The notes under the pieces are model-generated. The model was not told the origin of the DNA and did not search any database. It worked only from the letters and a program-made list of their open reading frames with translations. A DNA stretch of 64,000 nt from Pseudovibrio zosterae (GTDB lineage Bacteria; Pseudomonadota; Alphaproteobacteria; Rhizobiales; Stappiaceae). Every line of letters starts with the position of its first letter. The stretch's first letter is position 1. The DNA lies in NCBI RefSeq assembly GCF_033843645.1, contig NZ_JAWXVZ010000006.1:62001-126000 (forward strand). The letters are read 5' to 3'. The translations under genes were made by a program, and so were the position numbers. Positions 25,628 to 33,942 of the stretch are shown piece by piece.

Positions 25628-26113
25628 ATGAGGAAGTTCTTTATTGCTGCAGGTTTGTCTGCGGCCCTTCTGTCCGGTTATGCCGCGCTACCGGCATTTG
25701 CCTTCGATGAAAACTCCAGTGCGGCTGTGAACGTTGATGAGAGCGGCCTCGGCCTGCGCGGCTTCGACCCGGTTGGTTACTTTGAAGCAGGGAAGCCGAC
25801 CAAGGGCTCTGCTGATGTGACTGCAGAGCATAACGGCGTGACCTATCACTTCGCCTCTACGGAAAACCGTGAACTGTTCACGGCCAACCCTGCGAAATAC
25901 GCCCCGCAGTATGGCGGGTTTTGCCAGATGGGCGCAGCGCTGGGCAAGAAACTGGACGGTGACCCCGCTGTGTGGCGCGTCGATGGCGACATGCTTTTTG
26001 TCTACGCCTACCCGGCGGCCAAAGAAGGGTTCGTGAAGGATATTCCGGGCAACACCCAAAAAGCGGATACAAACTGGCCGCAGATCAAAGACAAGGCTCC
26101 GAAGGACCTTTGA
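25628..26113 (+). CDS. Secreted YHS-domain protein
   Basis: The 161-residue protein begins with a signal peptide (MRKFFIAAGLSAALLSGYAA, cleavage after AFA near residue 27) and carries a YHS-like domain: GLRGFDPVGYFEAGKPTKGS, YHFASTENRELFTANPAKYA and PQYGGFCQMGAALGKKLDGD. YHS domains occur in metal-handling proteins, and periplasmic stand-alone forms of this type are common in marine proteobacteria with unknown roles. The start at ATG 25628 follows AGAGGAA; the longer frame to 25505 is not supported. It is the second gene rightward after the cupin gene, but 198 bases separate them. Confidence 0.85.
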   Translation: MRKFFIAAGLSAALLSGYAALPAFAFDENSSAAVNVDESGLGLRGFDPVGYFEAGKPTKGSADVTAEHNGVTYHFASTENRELFTANPAKYAPQYGGFCQMGAALGKKLDGDPAVWRVDGDMLFVYAYPAAKEGFVKDIPGNTQKADTNWPQIKDKAPKDL

Positions 26114-26298
26114 TCTACTCCCCGATTTGCTGCGGAGTGAAACAACACAGGTCTCTCCGCGGCTTTTCCGCCATGAACGTTACGTGTTTCTCTTCGACAC
26201 AGATCGACGAGACATTTTTCCCGCGCGCTTTTGAGCAGACGTAGCTTGGCGGCATTGAGGCCTGTTTTCCCAACAACACACTGAAAAAGGTTTCTCCC

Positions 26299-27081
26299 AT
26301 GACCCTTTCTGGAAAAACCGTTCTCGTTACCGGATCCTCCAGCGGTATTGGCCTTGGCATTGCCGAGGGGCTTGCGAAAGCGGGCCTGAATGTGATGATG
26401 AACGGCATCGAGCCAGCCGAGGCCGTTGAGGCAGAACGTGCGCGTCTGGAAGCGCTCGGTTCCAAGGTACGGTATACCTCTGCAAACCTGATGAATCCCT
26501 CTGAGGTCCGCGGATTGGTGAAAGCAACAGAGGATGCTTTTGGCCGGGTTGATGTTCTGGTCAACAACGCCGGTATCCAGCATGTTGCCCCGATCGAAGA
26601 GTTTCCGGAAGACAAATGGGACGCGATCATCGCGCTCAATCTGTCGAGCAGCTTCCATGCCATGAAAGCGGTTGTTCCCGGCATGAAAGCCCAGGGATGG
26701 GGACGGGTGGTCAACATCGCGTCCGCCCATGGTCTTGTCGCATCGCCCTTCAAGTCTGCTTATGTGGCTGCAAAACACGGCGTCCTTGGGCTGACCAAAA
26801 CCGTTGCGCTGGAAACCGCCGAAGCGGGAATAACCGTCAACGCCATCTGTCCCGGTTACGTACTCACCCCTCTGGTTGAAAAGCAAATTCCAGATACAGC
26901 CAAGGCACGGGGCATTTCCGAGGAAGAGGTTAAACGGGACGTGCTGCTTGCGGCACAGCCAACCAAGCAGTTCGTTTCAGTAGAACAGCTGGCTGGCACA
27001 ACGCTGTTCCTGTGCTCCGATGATGCCGCCTCCATTACCGGGTCTGCGATACCGGTTGAGGGCGGTTGGGTTGCGCATTGA
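26299..27081 (+). CDS. bdhA: 3-hydroxybutyrate dehydrogenase (short-chain dehydrogenase)
   Basis: Oxidises 3-hydroxybutyrate to acetoacetate with NAD+, the last step of polyhydroxybutyrate breakdown. The 260-residue SDR has the cofactor motif TGSSSGIG (11-18), NNAG (about 89-92), and the catalytic triad Ser143, Tyr155, Lys159. The C-terminal part (AICPGYVLTPLVEKQIPDTA and QPTKQFVSVEQLA) is characteristic of the BdhA family rather than of generic SDRs. It is the first gene of an apparent four-gene operon with a patatin, an MFS transporter and an MscS channel. Confidence 0.94.
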   Translation: MTLSGKTVLVTGSSSGIGLGIAEGLAKAGLNVMMNGIEPAEAVEAERARLEALGSKVRYTSANLMNPSEVRGLVKATEDAFGRVDVLVNNAGIQHVAPIEEFPEDKWDAIIALNLSSSFHAMKAVVPGMKAQGWGRVVNIASAHGLVASPFKSAYVAAKHGVLGLTKTVALETAEAGITVNAICPGYVLTPLVEKQIPDTAKARGISEEEVKRDVLLAAQPTKQFVSVEQLAGTTLFLCSDDAASITGSAIPVEGGWVAH

Positions 27082-27104
27082 ACTTGCTGCGAAAGGAACA
27101 GGGA

Positions 27105-28175
27105 ATGGCGCGACGCCCAACGATCGAAAAAACTGTCAATTTGGCTCTTCAGGGAGGCGGGGCGCATGGCGCCTTCACCTGGGGGGTATTGGACAAGCTC
27201 TTTGAGGATGACCGGATCTGGATCCAGTCGATTTCGGGAACTTCTGCCGGTGCAATGAACGCCGTTGTGGCGGCGCAAGGCATGTATAACAACGGTGCCA
27301 TCGGTGCCCGCAAGGCGTTGAGAGCGTTTTGGAAGGACGTCAGCGATGCCGGTCGCATGAGCCCGTTGAAGCGGACGCCAATTGATCTGATCCTTGGTCA
27401 ATGGAGCCTTGATTATTCCCCCGGCTATTTGATGATGGATCTTCTGAACCGGTTGGCATCGCCTTACGATACCAACCTGTTCAACTACAATCCGTTGCGA
27501 AAACTGGTCGAAAAGCATGTGGACTTTGGCCAGATTGGCGTCGAGGACGACTCGTTCACGTTGTTTATCTCTGCAACCGATGTGGAGACCGGACGGGTGC
27601 GCATCTTTCGCCGGTCGGAGTTGTCGGTCGACGTTATTCTAGCCTCCGCCTGCCTGCCCTTCATGTTTCAAGCGGTTGAAATTGATGGGCGTCACTATTG
27701 GGACGGCGGCTACATGGGCAACCCGGTCCTGTCGCCCTTTGCCGATCACAGTCCTGTCGACGACATTGTCATCGTTCAGATCAATCCGATTGTGCGTGAG
27801 GGCATCCCGGTGACGGCCCGCGAAATCCTGAACCGCGTCAACGAGATCAGCTTCAACGCTTCGCTTCTGCGCGATTTGCGGGCGATTTACGAGAAGAACG
27901 TTTTGATAGACAGCGGCGAACTTGATGCTTCCCGCCATCGGCGCATGCGCGTGCACATGATTGAGGCACGCAAGCGCATGCGCCCGCTGGGCGCTTCCTC
28001 CAAACTCAATACGGAGTGGGCGTTTCTGGAGCACCTGTGCGACATCGGACGGGATGCGGCCGGTACATGGCTCACCAACAACTATGAGCACCTGGAAAAA
28101 CGCGAAACGCTGAACCTTGGTGAGATGTTCGCCAATATTGGCAGCAAACCGGTTGGCGCTTGCCCAGAAATCTAG
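27105..28175 (+). CDS. Patatin-like phospholipase family protein
   Basis: The 356-residue protein has a complete patatin catalytic set: oxyanion loop GGGAHG (17-22), nucleophile Ser47 in GTSAG, and the dyad aspartate in WDGGYMGNP (about 200). No signal peptide or membrane helix is seen, so it is likely cytoplasmic. Family members are lipid acyl hydrolases. Co-transcription with bdhA (24 bases after its stop) raises the possibility that it acts on polyhydroxybutyrate or its oligomers, but that is inference. The ATG at 27105 is preceded by AAAGGAAC; an in-frame start at 27066 would overlap bdhA. Confidence 0.92.
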   Translation: MARRPTIEKTVNLALQGGGAHGAFTWGVLDKLFEDDRIWIQSISGTSAGAMNAVVAAQGMYNNGAIGARKALRAFWKDVSDAGRMSPLKRTPIDLILGQWSLDYSPGYLMMDLLNRLASPYDTNLFNYNPLRKLVEKHVDFGQIGVEDDSFTLFISATDVETGRVRIFRRSELSVDVILASACLPFMFQAVEIDGRHYWDGGYMGNPVLSPFADHSPVDDIVIVQINPIVREGIPVTAREILNRVNEISFNASLLRDLRAIYEKNVLIDSGELDASRHRRMRVHMIEARKRMRPLGASSKLNTEWAFLEHLCDIGRDAAGTWLTNNYEHLEKRETLNLGEMFANIGSKPVGACPEI

Positions 28176-28184
28176 GAAACCAGC

Positions 28185-29417
28185 ATGACCAGCAATCTTG
28201 GTACCGCAATTCTCATGGGGCCCACACCGGTTCTGGATGACGCGCCCTCAGAGAAACGTCATGAGGTCATGATGCGGGCGCTTGTGATCGCTCTCATTGC
28301 GTTTCTCACCTTGATTGACCTTTTTGGCTCACAGGCCTTGTTGCCGACTTTGGTCGCGCACTACCAGGTGTCGCCAGCCACCATGGGGTTTGCGGTCAAT
28401 GCAAGCACGTTTGGCATGGCGATTGCCGGGCTATGTGTGGCTCTGTTTTCAAACCGGATCGATCGGAAGCTTGGGATCTGGCTGAGCTTGACCCTGCTGG
28501 CCATACCGACCTTTCTGCTCGGGTTGACGGACGATTTGACCACCTTTGCGCTTTTGAGGGTGGTTCAGGGGTTTTTCATGGCAGCTGCGTTCACGCTGAC
28601 CCTGACGTATCTTTCGGAAATCTGCACAGTTACGGCGGCAAGCGGTGCCATGGCTGCCTACATCACCGGCAATGTGGCCTCCAATCTGTTCGGCCGCCTT
28701 CTTGCTGCCGGTGTTGCTGACAACATTGGCCTTGCCGAGAGCTTTTATGCCTTCGCAGCGTTGAACCTTGCGGGGGCAGGGTTGGCAATCTGGTACTTCG
28801 GTCTGCGAGATGGCTCCCGTCCTGAACAGCAGGCGGGCGGCATGTCGGTGTGGCAAGCTTGGGCCGACCATTTCGCGAACCCCAAACTTCGCGCCAGTTT
28901 TGCCATTGGCTTTATCATTTTGTTCGCGTTTGTGGGCACCTTCACCTATGTGAACTTCGTGCTGGCGGAAGATCCATTTGAGCTGCCCCAAGCTTACATT
29001 GGACTGATCTATTTCGTGTTTCTGCCGTCCATGCTGACCACGCCGATTGCGGGCGGCATTGCCAGAAAGTACGGCGCGCGCGCGGTCTTCTGGGCTTCCA
29101 TTCTGGTGAGCATGGCAGGACTTTTGATGCTGTTGACGCCGTCTCTCGTGCTGGTGCTGGTTGGGCTTGCGCTCATTGGTGTTGGACTGTTTTTCGGGCA
29201 GGCCGCTGCCACCGGCTATGTTGGACGCACGGCAACCCATAGCCACGCTGCCGCCAATGGCCTTTATCTTACCAGCTATTACGTGGGTGGATTGGCAGGT
29301 GCCTTCTTGCTCGGACAGCTGTTTGTTTTCGCGGGCTGGCTGGCGGTTGTGCTGTTTCTGCTGGCAGTTCTGGCGGCCGCGCTTGTTTTGGGGCGCGATC
29401 TGAAAGAGGCCACATGA
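28185..29417 (+). CDS. MFS transporter
   Basis: A 410-residue major facilitator with 12 predicted helices. The loop 2-3 motif appears as SNRIDRKLG, and helix 4-5 shows RVVQGFFMAAAFTLTLTYLS. The first about 25 residues are soluble. Its partner genes suggest export or import of a metabolite linked to 3-hydroxybutyrate or fatty-acid turnover, but the substrate is unknown. It starts nine bases after the patatin stop and its stop overlaps the next start by four bases (ATGA), so it is translationally coupled to the MscS gene. Confidence 0.9.
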   Translation: MTSNLGTAILMGPTPVLDDAPSEKRHEVMMRALVIALIAFLTLIDLFGSQALLPTLVAHYQVSPATMGFAVNASTFGMAIAGLCVALFSNRIDRKLGIWLSLTLLAIPTFLLGLTDDLTTFALLRVVQGFFMAAAFTLTLTYLSEICTVTAASGAMAAYITGNVASNLFGRLLAAGVADNIGLAESFYAFAALNLAGAGLAIWYFGLRDGSRPEQQAGGMSVWQAWADHFANPKLRASFAIGFIILFAFVGTFTYVNFVLAEDPFELPQAYIGLIYFVFLPSMLTTPIAGGIARKYGARAVFWASILVSMAGLLMLLTPSLVLVLVGLALIGVGLFFGQAAATGYVGRTATHSHAAANGLYLTSYYVGGLAGAFLLGQLFVFAGWLAVVLFLLAVLAAALVLGRDLKEAT

Positions 29418-31633
29418 CCAAAATCCGAGCCTTCGCTTTCCTTGTCCTCTTTGTCCTTGCGCCGCTGAACTCCGTTTGGGGGGCAAAGGCTCAGTTCGTG
29501 GGAGCTGCGACGCCGGAAGCGGCGCAAGCCGTTGAACTGCCGACGACACTGTCACCGGAGGACGTGGACAGCTTGCTGGCACGCTTAACCGATGCTCAGA
29601 TACGTGAGTTGTTGCGAAGCGAACTGGCGCGCCGGGCTCAGGAAACCAGTGAGGTTGGGCCAGAGGGGCCGGGCGCGCTGGACGCCGCGGCGGTCCGCCT
29701 CAATGCAATGTATGCCGAGATTGCGGAGCGCCTGCCGCGCTGGAGCGTGGCCATTGCCAACATTGATGACAGGCTTCCGCAGGTGCGTGAGCGGTTGGGG
29801 CTGGCCCAATATGGCGTCGCCGCCATGGTTGGCGCAGCTTTCTTGCTGGTTGCTGTTGGTGTTGGTGCAGCGATTGTTGTAAGCCGCGCGCTGGCTCCCG
29901 CTCGGGCTTTCTTGAGCAGGCCGCCAGACTTGATCGGGTATTGGAGCCGTTTGGGGCGCACCGTGGCGCTTGGGGTACTTGAGCTGTTGCCGGTCGGCGC
30001 TTTTGTTCTTGCAACCAGAGCTGCGGGGGGATTCCTAGGCGAAGCACTGGGGCCGCTGGAAGGTGTGGTCTGGATCTACCATGCTGGCGTTTCCACCGGG
30101 GGGGGCTTTTTGATCCTTGTTCGCCGCGTTTTCTCGCCGGATTTGCATGAGATCCGCATTGCACGGCTTTCTGATGATGATGCAACGGCACTCTATCATC
30201 TCTTGAAAACCGCAACCTACATTGCCGTTTCCGGCTGGCTTTTGGCCGGGTTCTTTCCAAACCTTGGGTTTGGCTTTCCTCCGGCGCTTGTTACCGTGGC
30301 GCTGACGGGCACGGTTGTTGCTGTCCTTTTAGCCAAGGCCCTGTTTTCGAACAGAGTTTACATCGCGCAGCGGGTGCAGGAGTTGTTGTCTGGGCAAGCG
30401 GGCCCTCCCGGCGCCGTGGCCTATTCTGTGCCCGCCATTGCCGGGCTCTATCTCCTTGTCAGTTGGCTATACTGGCTTGCTCACTGGCTGGAACGCGGCC
30501 AGCATGAGTTGGCAGGCCCGATTGGCGGCTTGTTCGCTCTTCTGGCGCTACCGGTTGCGGATCGGGCTGGCATCGAAATGATCGGCGGTGCGGTGCGAAG
30601 CGACAGTGATACAGCTGACCGACTACGCCATGTCATGCTGGGGGCCTGGCGGTCGCTCATCACAGTGGTGGCGATTTACGTGATCGTGCGGCTGTGGGGG
30701 CTGGATCTATTGGTCTTTGCCAAGGGGCCGGGGGCACCGGTTTGGGCCTCTACGCTTTTCGACATCACCCTTACGCTGCTGCTGGGCTATCTGGCTTGGC
30801 GGCTGATCCGGGCCGCTCTCCATCGCGAAGAACAGGCCGGGGACGGCGGTGAAGATGGTGACCCCATGGCACCGGCGGCCTCGCGCTTGAGCACGTTAAC
30901 GCCGCTGTTTCGGAGCATTCTCCTCGTGATCCTGACGGTTGTCGTCACGATGATCATCTTGTCCTCCATCGGCGTCGACATTGGTCCGTTGCTGGCGTCC
31001 GCCGGGATTGTCGGCATTGCCATCGGCTTTGGTGCCCAAACCCTTGTGCGGGACGTGTTTTCGGGGATCGTTTTCCTGATTGATGATGCCTTCCGAATTG
31101 GTGAATACATCGAACTCGATCAAGGCGTGAGAGGGGCGGTTGAATGGATTTCCTTCCGTTCGCTGATCCTGCGCCATCACCGCGGGCCCGTTATCACCAT
31201 TCCTTTTGGTGAAATGAAGATGGTTACCAATCACACTCGAGACTGGGTGATCTACAAGATGTCCTTCCGTCTGGAGCCGGACACGGACCCGAAGGTGGTC
31301 AAGAAAATCGTCAAAGCTGTTGGGCAGGAGTTTCTTGAAGATCCCGAGCATGGGCCGAAGTTCATCGAACCTTTGAAAAGCCAAGGTGTTCTCAGCATCG
31401 ACGATGACAGTGCACTGATCATCCGGGTCAAGTTCAAGTGTTACCCCAAGACGCAGTTCGTGCTTCGGCGGGAAATCTATCATCGGCTCCGCGAGGTGTT
31501 CGCGGAAAGCGGCATCAAGTTCGCGCGCAAGAAGGTTGAAGTGATTGGGTCCTCCCCCATCGAGGCGGCGGCCGCTGAGGCCGTTCTGGCTGACCAGACT
31601 GCGGCCACAGCCAAGCAAGGGGATATCCGCTGA
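29414..31633 (+). CDS. Large MscS-family mechanosensitive channel
   Basis: The 739-residue protein has a signal peptide (MTKIRAFAFLVLFVLAPLNS), a periplasmic domain to about residue 130, then around ten membrane helices, and the conserved C-terminal MscS module: the pore helix region IGPLLASAGIVGIAIGFGAQ followed by TLVRDVFSGIVFLIDDAFRI, then the beta domain (RHHRGPVITIPFGEMKMVTN) and the alpha/beta cage. Such channels open under membrane tension to release solutes in hypo-osmotic shock. It overlaps the MFS stop by four bases and closes the bdhA operon. A second, related protein is encoded at 59825-62179. Confidence 0.93.
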   Translation: MTKIRAFAFLVLFVLAPLNSVWGAKAQFVGAATPEAAQAVELPTTLSPEDVDSLLARLTDAQIRELLRSELARRAQETSEVGPEGPGALDAAAVRLNAMYAEIAERLPRWSVAIANIDDRLPQVRERLGLAQYGVAAMVGAAFLLVAVGVGAAIVVSRALAPARAFLSRPPDLIGYWSRLGRTVALGVLELLPVGAFVLATRAAGGFLGEALGPLEGVVWIYHAGVSTGGGFLILVRRVFSPDLHEIRIARLSDDDATALYHLLKTATYIAVSGWLLAGFFPNLGFGFPPALVTVALTGTVVAVLLAKALFSNRVYIAQRVQELLSGQAGPPGAVAYSVPAIAGLYLLVSWLYWLAHWLERGQHELAGPIGGLFALLALPVADRAGIEMIGGAVRSDSDTADRLRHVMLGAWRSLITVVAIYVIVRLWGLDLLVFAKGPGAPVWASTLFDITLTLLLGYLAWRLIRAALHREEQAGDGGEDGDPMAPAASRLSTLTPLFRSILLVILTVVVTMIILSSIGVDIGPLLASAGIVGIAIGFGAQTLVRDVFSGIVFLIDDAFRIGEYIELDQGVRGAVEWISFRSLILRHHRGPVITIPFGEMKMVTNHTRDWVIYKMSFRLEPDTDPKVVKKIVKAVGQEFLEDPEHGPKFIEPLKSQGVLSIDDDSALIIRVKFKCYPKTQFVLRREIYHRLREVFAESGIKFARKKVEVIGSSPIEAAAAEAVLADQTAATAKQGDIR

Positions 31634-31856
31634 TCCCTTGAGAAGCTTCCGGTGACGGTTGCCTGCCCGCTGGTTGGGCCGGCATATGGGTGGGGTGTCG
31701 GCAATCCTTGTCTACGGCCTTGGCGCTGTCTTCAACCATTCAGGGCAGATGCCCTTGCGCACGATCTGTGGGAAATCGATGCTCATTTTGCGCATGGTGT
31801 GCGCTTTACTCTGACCTTGCGTTAATTTTTGGTAGGAAAGGGCAAAGGTAACGTTT

Positions 31857-31874
31857 CCGTCATAATCGTGACAT
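31857..31874 (+). promoter_or_regulatory. Probable Pho box upstream of phoX
   Basis: The 18-base stretch CCGTCATAATCGTGACAT contains two GNCAT-type direct repeats with an 11-base period, matching about 12 of 18 positions of the E. coli Pho box consensus. Candidate -10 elements follow (TTATAC at 31878-31883 or TATAGG at 31893-31898). Binding by PhoB under phosphate limitation is inferred. Confidence 0.55.
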
Positions 31875-31925
31875 TGCTTATACGTAATTGCCTATAGGCA
31901 ACCATGGCGCGCGTTACGCAGCGAT

Positions 31926-33854
31926 ATGGGGACCGATATTAAATCCAAAAACTGGGTGAGTGGCATGACTGAGCAGAACAAGAAGGACCTGTCCTTCGAT
32001 GAGTTTGATGAGGTACACAACAACCGCAATGTGACGATTGAGTTTGACGACGTAGTCGATCGCGCTCTCTCACGCCGCGGCTTCCTTGGTGGTGCGCTGG
32101 CCATGAGCACCGCAAGCTTTATTCTGGGTGCAGGCGCTTTCGGTTCATCCAAAGCTCAGGCAGCTACCAACCGCTTTGGTTTCACGCCAGTTGAGGCAAC
32201 CACTGCGGACACCATCACGCTTCCGGAAGGCTACAGCTGGCACCCAGTTGCCACCTGGGGCGAGCCAATCTTCTCCGACGTGCCAGAGTTCGACCATGTA
32301 ACTCGTGGTACAGCCGCAACTCAGGCCCGCGCGTTCGGTGACAACAACGACGGTATGGCGCTGTTCTCCAAAGACGGACGTCACATTCTGGCGGTGAACA
32401 ACGAATACACCAACCGCGACATTCTTTGGGAAGGTGGCGTACCTGCCGATGCAGATGCCATTCTGAAGGGCAAGAACGCCCACGGTATCTCTGTTGTCGA
32501 GATCGCTCAGAACGACGGCAAGTGGTCCATCGTCAAGGACTCCGAGTTCAACTTCCGCATCACGCCAGACACGGAAATGGAGATCACCGGTCCTGCACGC
32601 GGCCATGATCTTTTGAAAACCGCTGCTGATCAGACCGGCACCAAGTCTCTTGGCACATGGAACAACTGTGGTAACGGCCGCACTCCATGGGGCACCTACC
32701 TGACCTGTGAAGAGAACTTCAACGGTTACTTCTCTTCTTCCGACAAGGAACTTGAGCTGGATCCGGCGCTGAAGCGCTACGGCATCAACCATGATGACTG
32801 GGGCTATGGCTGGGCGCAGATCGACGAGCGCTTTGACGTTGCAAAGCATCCGAATGAGCCAAACCGCGCGGGTTACGTTGTCGAAATCGATCCAATGGAT
32901 CCAACGGCAACTCCGAAGAAGCGTTCTGCTCTTGGCCGCTTCAAGCACGAAAACGCTGAGCTGGTTGTTGCAGACAATGGCCACGTGGTTGTCTACCTTG
33001 GCGATGACGAGCGCGGCGAGTTCCTGTACCGCTTCGTTTCTGAAGGCAAGTACGATCCAAACGGTGACAATTCCAACCTTCTGGAAAACGGCAAGCTCTA
33101 TGTTGCCAAGTTCCATGATGACCTTTCCGGTGAGTGGCTGGAGCTGACCCCAGAGACAACCGGCATGGCGTCTCAGGCGGAAATTTCCATTCACACCCGT
33201 CAGGCTGCTTCTGCTGTTGGCGCAACGACCATGGACCGTCCTGAGTGGGTTGCATCCAACCCGAACAAGGCTGAAGTCTACTGCTGTCTGACCAACAACA
33301 AGAACCGTGGCGTGAAGCCAAACGCTGGTGGTGACCCAACCCCAGTGAACGGCCCGAACCCACGCGAAGCCAACAAGTACGGTCAGATCGTGCGCTGGGC
33401 TCCAGAAGGCGGCGACCACACTGCGACCGGCTTTGGGTGGAACCTGTTCGTTCTGGCTGGTAACCCAACCGTTCACGAAGGGCCAAAGGCTGGTTCTGCA
33501 AACGTGAATGCTGGCAACATCTTCAACTCACCAGACGGTCTGTCCTTCGACAGCCGTGGCTTCCTCTGGATCCAGACCGACGGTTCCTACTCCAACGCGG
33601 ACGATTTCGCGGGCATGGGCAACAACCAGATGCTGGTTGGCGACACCGAAACCGGTGACATCTTCCGCTTCATGGTTGGTCCAAAGGAGTGTGAAGTTAC
33701 CGGCGCGACCTGGTCTGAAGACAAGAAGACCATGTTTGTGGGCATTCAGCACCCGGGCGAAAAGGGCGACAGTGTCTTCCCTGGTGGCGAAGGCACACTG
33801 CCACGCTCTTGCGTGATTGCAATCACCAAGGACGACGGCGGCCTGATGGGCTAA
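31926..33854 (+). CDS. phoX: PhoX-type alkaline phosphatase (Tat-exported)
   Basis: A periplasmic phosphatase of the PhoX/DUF839 family that releases phosphate from organic esters; known members use Ca2+ and Fe3+. The 642-residue protein carries a Tat signal with twin arginines at 50-51 (SRRGFLGG) followed by a hydrophobic stretch ending near AQAATN. Family blocks include HGISVVEIAQNDGKW, WNNCGNGRTPWGTYLTCEEN, and AGNIFNSPDGLSFDSRGFLW near the end. The start may instead be the ATG at 31965 (MTEQNKKD), as neither has a strong ribosome site. The Pho box 52 bases upstream and the terminator downstream make it a single-gene unit controlled by phosphate. Confidence 0.92.
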   Translation: MGTDIKSKNWVSGMTEQNKKDLSFDEFDEVHNNRNVTIEFDDVVDRALSRRGFLGGALAMSTASFILGAGAFGSSKAQAATNRFGFTPVEATTADTITLPEGYSWHPVATWGEPIFSDVPEFDHVTRGTAATQARAFGDNNDGMALFSKDGRHILAVNNEYTNRDILWEGGVPADADAILKGKNAHGISVVEIAQNDGKWSIVKDSEFNFRITPDTEMEITGPARGHDLLKTAADQTGTKSLGTWNNCGNGRTPWGTYLTCEENFNGYFSSSDKELELDPALKRYGINHDDWGYGWAQIDERFDVAKHPNEPNRAGYVVEIDPMDPTATPKKRSALGRFKHENAELVVADNGHVVVYLGDDERGEFLYRFVSEGKYDPNGDNSNLLENGKLYVAKFHDDLSGEWLELTPETTGMASQAEISIHTRQAASAVGATTMDRPEWVASNPNKAEVYCCLTNNKNRGVKPNAGGDPTPVNGPNPREANKYGQIVRWAPEGGDHTATGFGWNLFVLAGNPTVHEGPKAGSANVNAGNIFNSPDGLSFDSRGFLWIQTDGSYSNADDFAGMGNNQMLVGDTETGDIFRFMVGPKECEVTGATWSEDKKTMFVGIQHPGEKGDSVFPGGEGTLPRSCVIAITKDDGGLMG

Positions 33855-33879
33855 GCTGCTTTCCTGATTTGAAAAACGG

Positions 33880-33907
33880 AAATGGGGAGCGTTGGCTCCC
33901 CATTTTT
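33880..33907 (+). terminator. phoX terminator
   Basis: A perfect 11-bp stem AAATGGGGAGC (33880-33890) / GCTCCCCATTT (33895-33905) with a GTTG loop and trailing T residues. Confidence 0.88.
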
Positions 33908-33942
33908 GTTGGTCCCCTGATTGGTTTAAAGGCGGCTTTCAG

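Noticed and set aside
32145..33476. 443-codon frame antisense to phoX
   Set aside because: phoX is complete and has strong family blocks over the same bases.
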